DNA of 64,000 nt, taken from the NCBI GenBank assembly GCA_018873245.2, contig JAEMBT020000004.1:1-64000 (forward strand), read 5' to 3'. Position 1 is the stretch's first letter. Every line of letters begins with the position of its first letter. The DNA comes from Archegozetes longisetosus (Eukaryota > Arthropoda > Arachnida > Sarcoptiformes > Trhypochthoniidae). The position numbers and the translations under genes were made by a program. The notes beneath the pieces were generated by a model, which was given only the letters and a program-made list of their open reading frames with translations, searched no databases and was not told the DNA's origin. Below, one piece after another: positions 35,196 to 46,300 of the stretch.

Positions 35196-35816
35196 TCTAA
35201 TTTTCCAAATCTACAAACAAACAAAAGCCACATTTTTCCAGATCGATCAACAAATTTATCAATACAAATATAATGAGACTCCAACTACTTTATAAATTTC
35301 AAACAGCACTCGAACTTTTAGACCACATTACATTTTCTTGATTTTATCAAAAAACCAACTATTCCATTAAATTCAAACTATATTAGACTAGACCAGACTA
35401 GATTCTAGAACCCTAGAATCAAGGCCCCACTATCAAATCAAGCACTTATTCTTGTAAATCATGCAAAACAACAATAGCCAATAAGTTAAAGTTTAGGTTA
35501 TGTCTGCAAAAATGATTATTATCTAATCCTAACATAAATGATTTTCGACAATACGTGTCCCACTCCATAGCAAACCCGAAATCTCCTTTCGATTGTCTTT
35601 CTGCTCAGAGCGTTTAATGCGAGCTTCAAATGCAAACCCAAATCTATTTGTTTCTAATTTGTAACTTCAATAATACAATTTAAATTACAAACAAACATAT
35701 CTTAATAATACTTAATTCTCTAAAAGTCGTGTCATTTCTCATTCGAATGCCTCGAACAAGCTTGAAGTCGACCTCGAATGTGAACCACGCCTTCAAAATC
35801 AAACGTCACTTCAAAC
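35196..35816. other. 3' flank of the transporter, no gene seen
   Basis: Probable 3' UTR followed by spacer. No coding or repeat structure recognised. Confidence 0.4.
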
Positions 35817-35818
35817 TA

Positions 35819-36343
35819 TCGGGTGGACCAAAAGTCACTTGACAATTTTAATTGCTAATTATTTTTCAGTCGGTTGGTCGATTTTCAAAACTATTTTTTT
35901 ATTTCAAAGTACAATAATGGTAGATAAGTATAAGCCATGTGACGATGTTTTCAATGTGAGCTCCTTCTGCGACTATCTCACTTGATGCAATCTTTTGCAA
36001 AATTATCCACCATAGAGAGCAACATTTCTTCACTAATATGTTCAACCTGATGCGTAATGGTCGTCTCCAGTTCGCTAATACTTTCGGAGTTACTACCGTA
36101 AACTCGATCCTTGAAGTACACTCGAGCTTAAGCTTGAGATGCAGTGCAGTACAGCAAAGTATAGTACAGTGCAATGCAGTAAAGTGAAGTCTCAGTGCAT
36201 GGCAGTTTTATTTGTGCTAACTCTATGTTTACACCAAACAAAACTACCATGCACTGAGGCTCCGCGAACAAAATACTCTTCAAAAGTACTCATTCAGAAG
36301 TTACTGGCTATCAAAACTGTCAAGTCACTTTTGGCTCACCTTG
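35819..36343 (-). mobile_element. Short TA-flanked element with transposase C-terminal remnant (second family)
   Basis: Inverted ends share CCAAAAGTCACTTGACA and CCAAAAGTGACTTGACA, with TA at 35817-35818 and 36344-36345. The minus strand around 36120-35930 reads pieces such as VEHISEEMLLSMVDNF, resembling the last helices of mariner/IS630-type transposases. A nested hairpin (CAGTGCATGGCAGTTTT and its partner about 36190-36260) and TGCAG/TACAG repeats lie inside. Non-autonomous; it ends about 140 bp upstream of the first neuropeptide coding exon. Confidence 0.75.
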
Positions 36344-36483
36344 TAAATTAAGGCACAACTATTTTCGTGATTGCATCCATACTCTTTAGGCAAACCTTTA
36401 GAAAAAAAAAGTTTTGAAAAACTCTTCAACAATATTTCACACGTTTACAAACAGTTTCTGTAGCGAATCATTCATTTGAGATC

Positions 36484-38523
36484 ATGTTCGCCGGACATTG
36501 GCACAGGTGAGTCTATTTTATTTTCATTTTATTAGCAAAACTCTCATTTTCTAACTTCAAATTATTGGTTCACCAGTTATTCTGCACACTGTTACTGTTG
36601 TTCTTAAACCTATTCAAAATCAGACTAGCAATTTGTCTCTAAGCCTCAATATGACCTTTCTGCAAACATCTAGTCATTAAATCGTTTTAGATTATCGTAT
36701 TTGTCAACACATCGCATAATATTATTTATAAGCTCTGCAAAAACTAACTCATAAATACGCTAAACACCTAATTACGTGACAACAAGCTGAAAAAACTTTT
36801 CATTTTTCTCAACAAAAATATATAATATAAATCAATATCTAATACAATAAACCAATCCATTTGTCAAACTTAAACTTGTCCCTCGACAATAATACAATAG
36901 CTATACATAATTGAAATCACGCCACCGGATAGACTCATTCATAATTATAGGCTGTCTCTAAATCGGTCGCAGATTTTCCCTCTCTTTCTCCTCTATCTCA
37001 ACCATTCCTATATAATTAGGCTCAACTCCAAACATTATCACTACCATTGAATCGAGATTCTATAATTCTTAACGTTTGCAATCAAATTCAATTGTAAATC
37101 AATTGTAAACTTAGCTAATTTTAAATCAAAATACTCTATTTACCACAAACACAGTAAACGTGCCTGGAAAAAAGATCTAAATTTCTAATATCAACCTCAT
37201 GAGCTTTACAAATCAGTCTTCAAAATTCTAGCTGCTTAGTATAAAATCAATCGACTAGATCTGACAGGTCTGGCCATTAAACATCTAATTCTATACATAT
37301 TGCTCGATTATTTTCTGTGCCAAAATCTTCACAATTAATTCAATACCTAATAAGCTAAGCTTTAGTCACCAAATTATTAGCAGTCAACTCGTTTCTGCAG
37401 TTAATTCGTGATTTTCACCAGATATCGTTCGACGTATGATTTAATCACATAAATTAAGGTCTAATTCTTACTTAAAAACCTAGTAGTTTAAACTAAATCG
37501 AAAGCCGTACTTAAGTTCAGTCTAAATTTTTAGGATGACAGCATTTGCATTAATCTTCCTAGTATCGCTTTCTTTCACTCAATCACGTACCTTACACAGA
37601 AGAAGTTTTGCTGGTTTGGGATGTCTTGGGATTAACGATAAACAGAAATTTGCGCGTTTGAGTCACATCTGCGAAGAATGTTATCAATTATATCGGGAAC
37701 AAGATTTGCACACAAGTTGCAGGTATTCAACATATTTTTTTAATTTATACCAAACTTTCTACAAACATTCAGTCTTTCTTCTGTTGCTCTCATTTGAAAT
37801 GCTGATAACATTTTTTAGTTAACATATAATCACAAACCATGCATCACTGTTTATTGAACAACCGGTCACAACCTATCACAGGTATCGATACGGTCAATAA
37901 TCAATTCATATTCACCTCCATACAGTATATATTAACGGCATGTATTAATCTACTTTGACCACAAAATTTTGTTTCAATAACTCATACTCTTCAACTTCGA
38001 TATTCAACTTTTCTCATTAAACTCTTCTTTAGAAAGTATAGGTAAAAAGAGTTTCAACGCTCGATTCAGTTCACTTATTCCTCGTTCTCCCAGTACATAC
38101 TCCCAGTAGAGCCCAGTTGCCTCGCGCTTATTTAATCTATCCATAATCCTTATGTGCAACTCTATCCAACTCTGTATAAACTTATTATTGACCGTATCCA
38201 TATCTTTGGTCAAAAGTGCTCTTCACTGTAAAATAGCAATTAGATTACCTATCTTCGATCTGATGCATCATTTCTCAGTATGACTAAAAATTTGATAAAT
38301 GATTACCGCCCAAAATCAGAGTAGTATAAATAACCTGTCTATACATTTCAGTCACATTCAATTTGATCTCTCGATAAACTTTGAACAAATGCTTTTTCAC
38401 TAATTCTATTAAAGACAACATTGTTTTCGTAATCAAATATTTGGTCGATGCGTTGACGCGCTCCTCTTGTCTGACAAACAAAACCAATTCCAACAAATGG
38501 TCGATCATTTATATGGCAAATGA
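36484..38523 (+). CDS. ITP: Ion transport peptide / crustacean hyperglycemic hormone family neuropeptide precursor
   Basis: Exons 36484-36506 (MFAGHWH, donor AG|GTGAGT), 37534-37722 and 38415-38523, joined in phase at split AGG and AGA (Arg) codons; 106 residues. Exon 2 holds a hydrophobic signal core (ALIFLVSLSF) and a short spacer ending in Arg-Arg. The mature peptide begins SFAGLGC. Six cysteines fall at 7, 23, 26, 39, 43 and 52, the exact CHH/ITP spacing, with FARLSHICEECYQLYRE typical of the family. Exon 3 supplies the last two cysteines (CFRNQIFGRC), then VDALLLSD and a C-terminal Gly-Lys before the stop, the signal for amidation. That gives a 73-residue Tyr-amide. Members are brain hormones controlling ion/water transport or glycaemia. 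The intron-exon plan (break after Cys39) is the family's. Function in this species is inferred. Confidence 0.93.
36507..37533 (+). other. First intron of the ITP/CHH gene
   Basis: A 1,027-bp AT-rich intron with GTGAGT donor and TTTTTAG acceptor. Nothing else recognised in it. Confidence 0.75.
37723..38414 (+). other. Second intron of the ITP/CHH gene
   Basis: Starts GTATTC and ends TTAAAG. I looked for an alternative ITP-L-type exon here, i.e. an AG acceptor followed in phase by Cys at the expected spacing, and found none. The minus strand has an unexplained 70-codon open frame (38004-38213). Confidence 0.6.
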
Positions 38524-40317
38524 ATAAAACTCTTATAACCAGCTCTACACAACTATTATAAACATACTCTTAACTCATAAACTTAACTCTTTCAAAATTG
38601 AAATAAATATATTTTCTACTATATCACATTATCTCATCATTTATATGAAATGATGCATTTCTATCGTATTTGGTCTTAAATCCCAATTATTATCTCTGTT
38701 GTTAAACAATTGAAATGAAAACTTTTTTTTATCGCAACTAAACAATTCAGACTTCAGACTATAGATAATGAAACTAAACGCTTTCACTTTGACTTTCATT
38801 CATTTATCTCAACCATTAGGTCAGCTAAGCGTTAGTAAAACTACTTCTAAATTTGTTTGATAATTTTATTTTAAGTTACAACAAGTCATATCTTGTTTCC
38901 TGTCTTCAGCATTCTTTTCAAATCATTACATCTAAAGTGATTACATTGAAATAAGTTATCATAAATTGATTATCACAAAATCGATTAGTGAGCCATAAAC
39001 AGATTCTACTTTTGTCAATGATTAAACCAGCATCATCTAAGTTTCAAGCGTCTATTATGTCAATAATGCATTTCACTCATATCACTCCAGAGCATATTCT
39101 CAAATGCCATCACAACTGATTATATTTCTTACCAAACACTTCTCTATACTTACAAGTCATGACAAGTAGAGCTGTAAAAAGTATGCTTTTATTTTCACAA
39201 ACAAATCTATCAAATAATATGCAAGTATGCACTTCGATCTGCACGCCCCAATTCTACCCAATTCCGTATACGGTTTATACACTTAGTTTTTCATAATTTA
39301 TATTTGCAAACAGTAGCAAAAGTCATTATTTCAGTCAACTTTTACCAACAAATTCATAAACTTTCACAGAAAGCTTCAAATCTGACCAAATATTTAACCA
39401 AAAAAATCCATCACAATTCATCAAACTTATTGGTTTAAAACAGCATTTCAGCATAAGTCAACCTTCAAAATAAAACAATTGCATAATTTCTAAAATATAA
39501 TACTGGCACAAAATTTCAAATAAAAGAGACTAAAATATGCCAATATAGCAGATAATAGCTATTTGTCAATCAAGCCAAGTTTAAATTCAAAAACTTCTAA
39601 ACTAGACTTTGATTTTAGCCAAATTTATTTAATCAGTATAAATCTATTTGGTCAATTTATTTTAGAATCTTCAACACCTCGCTTTCAATGTTCAAGCTTC
39701 TTTCGAGATTGGCCTACTTCCAGCCCACTCATTTAACCAGATCCGAATTAATCAGACTATTCGCTTGAACATCACTCAAATCAGTACATAAACCATCCGA
39801 TCAACATTTTCAAGTCGAAAAATATATGCGCTTGCATTCAATTCACAGTACTAGTTCTAACAGATAAAAGTGTCGTTGACCTAAATCATAGAAATGAATT
39901 GAGTTAAAAACTTTCTTTCTTTATACATCTTGATTTACGGATATTCTGATAATTTCGATTCTTCAAAAAGTCAACCTTTTGTCGATCTATCAACTGAGAA
40001 AACTGAGGCCATACTTAGAGCTGAAATTCAACAATTATGCCCTAATCATCGCAATCGATCCAAATGACCCAACGGGTCAAATATCAAATGCCATTAAGAC
40101 TTATCAAAAATGGTTTATTATTTCGAAAAGATTTGGTTTCAAAAAATATTACAATTCTTACTTCAATCAATTGTTTAATTAACAAACTAAACAGGAGTTG
40201 AGTACGAGCAAAAGTATTTCTCATTGAACCGATCATTTTCGATAGTTGCCTATTTGTCATAAGAACATTCAACAAAATTAGTTATTAATTATTTGTTAAA
40301 TTAGTCAAAACACTTAC
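38524..40317. other. Spacer between ITP 3' end and the last located Sidestep exon
   Basis: Contains the ITP 3' UTR and, from the other side, must contain or precede the missing final exon(s) of the Sidestep-like gene. I could not identify that exon: the intracellular tail of this family is poorly conserved. Confidence 0.4.
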
Positions 40318-43300
40318 GATAACGATTTGTTCATTTTTCATTCCTAAAAAATCATCTCTTCGCTCAATGTCCTCATCCAATATCTTATTAGTTTGATCAA
40401 ATGATTCAACTTGATCGAGATCTTCATTTTCATCATTGTACTCTTTCCTTTTGACGTAAGCACTTGAATTGCATAAAACAATTTTATCTCGACTAAGGTT
40501 TAAGTCGCGAACTGCTAAAACATTTCCGTTGCATATCTTCTGTGCGTTTGTGTTGCCAACATTGAAAAACCGCAGACTATTTGGTATGACATCTGGACTT
40601 CTAACTCGCACATCTTCTAATCGGTTCGTACTTCTTGATTCAAATCTATTTGATTTATTCAAATCGGTAAAACAGATTGAGTCCATATTTTTAATTTTAG
40701 AAATAGTAAAAATGATTCCAATCAAACCGATGAGTGAGGCACAAATCCAAATTAATATCATTATAACCGGATTTTTAGTGTCCGGAACAGCAACTTCTAT
40801 TGATATTTTAGTTGACAAAGTTTTACCAATTAGTGTTACTTCAGAACTGCGACCCTTTCCATTAGAAGCTGTGGCAATTAGCACATATGTGGCACCAGAT
40901 GTCAAATTGTTTGCTTTAAATGATGGGCTAGTCGCTGATGTCATGTTTCGCAATAACACTTTTCGGCGAGAGTCATATACTTCCAAATGAAATGATTGTA
41001 AAGATCCGCCATCAAAACCTTCATTGAGAACAATAATGAACATTTGAATTTGCACCATAACAAATCACTGAATAACTATCTAAAATATAACCTAATCGAA
41101 AAGCTCTAAATGTCAGCTATACTCTGGCAACGATTTACCTAATTTTAACACATTGTCCATATTTTTTTCCAAAAAAGTCTAAAAGTTGACCCAAAAGGTC
41201 AAATCTATATTTTTAACAATTGATTTGCTGAAAATAATTCGAATGATTGGCATATTATCTTGAAATATTCGAGATTGCTCAACTTGTGATTTGAATGCTT
41301 ACTCAATCGTTCGCTATTACCTGGAATGCATTCCACACTTATCGAACAGACGGTCGTATTAATCGAACAGTTAGTCAGTTTTGAGGGCACAACTGCATCA
41401 CTCATTGAAACATTAAATAGACATGGAATCGATTGAAATCCTACAGAATTTCGTCCCCAACAGCGAACTATACCGAAGTCGGATGCAGTTAACGGTTGAT
41501 AAGATGCCCAACTTTTAAGCCACCAATAATTGATTTTTATGTCACTACTCACTACATTATTCACGGTCCAAAAGAATGTTAAATTATCCGGTTTTGCGTC
41601 TAACTCACAGCTCATATTCAGTATATCGCCAGCTCTTAAAGAATAATTTTGCGCTTCAGTCACACAGACCGGTGCATCTGTACAAGTATCAAATTATTAC
41701 TATTAATTAACCCAATTCCAAGTCTAATTCTCTTTACCAGTCCTTAAAGCTATTAAACAGTTTTAATCCACTCTAAAAAGTGCCACGACTGACAAATATA
41801 TCTCAATAAAAACTCAACAAACGGCTCAATCTTCCGAAAAATCAAATAATTCAGCACTACTTGCAATGTAAAACATTCTTATTAAAATATACTTTTAGTA
41901 AACTTGAGCCACTTTCATCCTGATAAATCATCCTGACATTTCTAATTTATTGAAAAATTCACTCATTCTGTATATTGATTGTTTCATTTGACTCGTTGGT
42001 CCTTCCACTCAAAACAATCCAATTGAATACAAAATCCAAATATAAAAATGTGTCTCAAACAAGTAAGTCACTCATTAACAACACTCACAGTCGATAGTAA
42101 TGCGGACATCATTACTGACTCCTCTTCCCTCCGCGTTAAACGCCATACACTCATATCTTCCTTCGTGTTGACGATTGGCTGACTTTATAATCAAAGTAGT
42201 GTTCGATGTAATTACGCCTTGAAGACAAATGAACATATTATTCATACAATAAATGCTATGTCCAATATGAAACATCTTAGTGTTGTTAGCTTAGGTTCTA
42301 AACGGCATCACAATCATTATAACATCACAAACAGCATCAGCTCCATTCACACCAAATAACTACTCGTTCAAAAGCAGACAAATCTATTATCAATATCATA
42401 ATAACCAAATGTTCAAGTCTTCTTTTGAGCTAAAGTTATTTTCTTATTCATATTCGATTGCCACAGATCAAATGCCTGACAGGTCCAGTCTAATTATAGT
42501 TGACCACTAAATCTATTGTAACTTCAACGTACTATCCCGTCAAACAAATCAAACAACTAAATACATTAAATTCAAATTAATAGTCAACTTTTCAGTACAG
42601 TCTTTCAGTGACATTTCTCAATTTTATCTTCCTCAGACAATTCTCTCTGAAATCGCACCAATTTTTAATATGCACAATCATTTAAACTCATCTTACCTTT
42701 CGTTTGACCCCATATTTCTTCTGAATTGTGAGTCCATCGCACAACTGAAACCTTCGGATTAGCTATTCATAGATGTTGATTTTGATATAATCGAAAAATT
42801 CGTAAAGTTCGATAGCTATTTATATTTTAGGTTTTAGCAAATGTCTACAGGCCATAAATAATCTCTCCAGAGAACCCTTTCCCAACATGCAAAATGATAG
42901 CTCATGTAATTTCAACCATCTAAACCTTACCAAAGGTTTACTAACAAATTTTCAATCAACTCAGTTCCACATTTTCATAAAGTCCATTTTTATAGCTCAA
43001 AATCGAGTAACTATAACTCAACCTTTACTCATTGCAAAATTGTTGATTTTCTTTTTCGATATCAAATCGATTTGCAACTGTCTCAGCTCAGCTAACTCTC
43101 AGGTCAATTTCAGATTGTTCCACGTTTTTATCCTCTTTCCATCTGCTAAATCCACAATGGTTAACAAATCATTCAGACTTATGCACCGATCTGTCAAATG
43201 AATGAACATATCTGTTTGATTTAACGCAAACAGCTTTAGTGTATCAACTCTGTAGCATACTTCTTTACACAAAAACAAAAGTACAAAAGCTACTCCAAGT

Positions 43301-46300
43301 TCTCATCTTCCACCTGTCAACATATGTGACAAAAGTTATTCAAAAATTTCACCTAACATACCTCACAACATTTTCCTACAATAAACTCTGCGGGCAAAAA
43401 ACAATTATTTTTATTTCCTCCAAAATTGTCTTAATTGAAGACCATCATAAGCTTATATCTTAAGCCAAATTCTAATTCAATTCTACAACTGCAAATGTGT
43501 CAAAAAACTCAACTCAAGTTTCAAATAAGATTAAGCAAATTAGAATAAAATATTCAATTGATTACAGTACATATAGAGTTGCAAATCATTCTTCAGTCCC
43601 ATTCAATAGTAACTTCAAAGTTGTGTCATCATGTAATGTAAAATTCAATCTTCGATTTCCTGCTCGAATTATCGATTACCCGAAAAATAGTCTCCATATT
43701 CCAGACTCTTCTATTCGAAAAGAGTGGCTAAATCAATAAAAAAAATATTCCTCAGCATTCCATTGAAATTTTTGATTTTTCCACTCAAATTGCTTTGAAA
43801 ACTCAATTGAATTTTTGACACATTTACGGTTGCAAACGACCAACTACTTTCTCAATACAAAACCCAAGTTCTATCAGAGTACCTTAGAAATATCGAACAC
43901 CAGACTCAGTCTCACAATTATAGTCTACGAGCGCGCATTCAAATCGAATTTTTACCACTGGCTCAAAATTTAAATAGACTTTTCGAAAATGTGCAAGTTG
44001 CACAGTGCAACTAGGTTCATTCAAAAGTTCACAGCAAATAAATCATCAAAATTGGAACACTTAAGATGACTCTAATTTTCTGAGCTATCATTTGTCATCT
44101 TTGAACCAGTGTCTAAGGCCCCTAAAATCTAAAATACAAATAGTCACCATGTATTATGCAATTGAGCACTATTTCTGATCCTTCGTTTAATCGAAAAGCA
44201 GTTTTGTCACTGTTTCCAAACGATAAATTCACTATTGGAGAGTCTATCAAATAATCAAATAACACTTGTATAGCATTCGAATCATTTGAAACAGTTGAAC
44301 ATAACATATAATTTGCATTTCTTTTCAATTATTTATCGTACAGAGCATTTTTTAAAAACCAAATTCAATTTCAATATGAAAATCTATAAGTCACTATGAA
44401 TTTTTTATTTTTCTACAACTTCTTATTCCTCTTCTATTGAAATTCTAGTCTTTCTAATGCTTGAAAACTCTCATTTTTCTAATTATCTCAAACTTAAATG
44501 TTTGTAAGTGTCTAAAAAACTCTGTTTTCATCTAAATAAATCTCTAATTCTTATCAATACTACTGCATGTTAAATAAACACAAAATCTGAACAAATCTAA
44601 TACAATTTGCAATTTAACTAAATCCGTAGTAAAAGTGTGAATCCGTCAAACTCAACTTACATCTGATATGAAGAACTATTGCCTCTTCTAATGTAGCATT
44701 AGATAATTTTGAGTTTTCTGCGCGACAAATCAGTTCTTTTTTGTCGTCAGACCAGTCAGGAGTGAACTTCAAAACACTTTGTGTCAAATTTTGTTCGGAA
44801 AAAGATTCACTTTAAAACAATAGATAATTTCAATTTCAGATAATTTCATATGTCATCATGAGCTATTCACTAGTCAATGTCAGCCATAACTTGAGATACC
44901 GACAAATCCTGAGTCTGGTCATGATCAGAGCCATCAACTTTTAGGGCAGAGAATACTAAAAACTCGATCAGAAAATCGGACCAAAAACAGTCAAATAACG
45001 CAAATTGATTTCAAACACATTTGACTTTTAGGCTTAATTAACTGTCTTCATATGATTTTAAAGTTGTTTAACAATCATGTACCATATTTACTACAAACTT
45101 ACAGTTATACTTATCTAATAAGCTTTTCCTCCTCAAACCAGACGCAACAACCAATCATACACTGAAAGCTTTTCGGAAAAGCAATTTTAAACTGAAAATT
45201 ACAGGCCGATAAAGCTTAATCAATCAAAAAGATTGTGTTTTTAACAAAACAGGCAATCCAACACAACTTATATCAAATCGGCTAAATACAAAAACGAGGA
45301 CTAATTTGACAAATTTTCATAATTGAGGATATTTTCCAATTTAAATATTAGCTCATTTTTGCATTCATTCGCCAATCAGTGCACAATTGCTTGCTTTCGG
45401 TAGCGGCTGTCAATAGAAACAGGTCACGAAAGTCACAAAGTGACCGCTTTGGTCATGACCGACTATTAGTATACTCTTAACTGTAACGAAGTGATCGAAC
45501 ATTCAATATTGACAAATATTAACCTAAGGTGTGTGACATCGTTTCGACTGATGAACCACCTAACAATAGCTGCTGGTCGGCAACCAAACGTTTGACATAT
45601 TACTTCTGTCTTAACACCAGACGATAAATACATTCGAACAGGTCCAAAAACGTGCACAATCAAGGGTCTCACTTTGAATTTGAATAAGCAAATTAGTAAA
45701 TTGCTTCAAATGATTTCAACATGTTTAAAACACTTACAATTAATATCTATTTTTACTCTGGTTGACATCGGTTTAGTCAAATTACTGTTATTCGACTCGC
45801 ACATTAGCGAACTAAATAACTGATTGCGAGACACATTCGTTAGGAGTAGCTCATTTTCAACTATGCTCATTTTGTCCTTAGTCCGAACTTTATAGCTTTC
45901 GTCAATCATTACAGAGTTATGATACCACTTAACTATAGGCGACGGTTTTCCTATTCCAAATCACGAGAAATCAATCAAAACTATTTATTTGTCAATTTCA
46001 AATAATACTAATTATGAAAGCATAGGCAGCAAAAGTCATATGAACCAATTGATTTGAGCCAGGTGTCAAAACGGCTAATTTGCTTTAACACAATTGCAAA
46101 GTAATGCCAATTAAAGCTACTCGATCTCTATTCAATGAAAACATATTGATTGGTATACCATACATTAGCATACCGTACACGGATCGGTTTATAAACGAAA
46201 ACATTTCTAACACATTACACAAAATTGACCAGTTGCATTAAACGCAATAATAAATACAATCATTTCTACTGAATAGCAAGTTTTCAGTCCAAATCGAATT

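Noticed and set aside
38284..38508. Minus-strand 74-codon frame as a gene
   Set aside because: Its first third is the antisense of ITP exon 3, whose sense strand has the full CHH cysteine and amidation signature.
40469..40990. 173-codon plus-strand frame
   Set aside because: It is antisense to Sidestep exon 12, which carries the FN3, membrane span and tail in phase with upstream exons.
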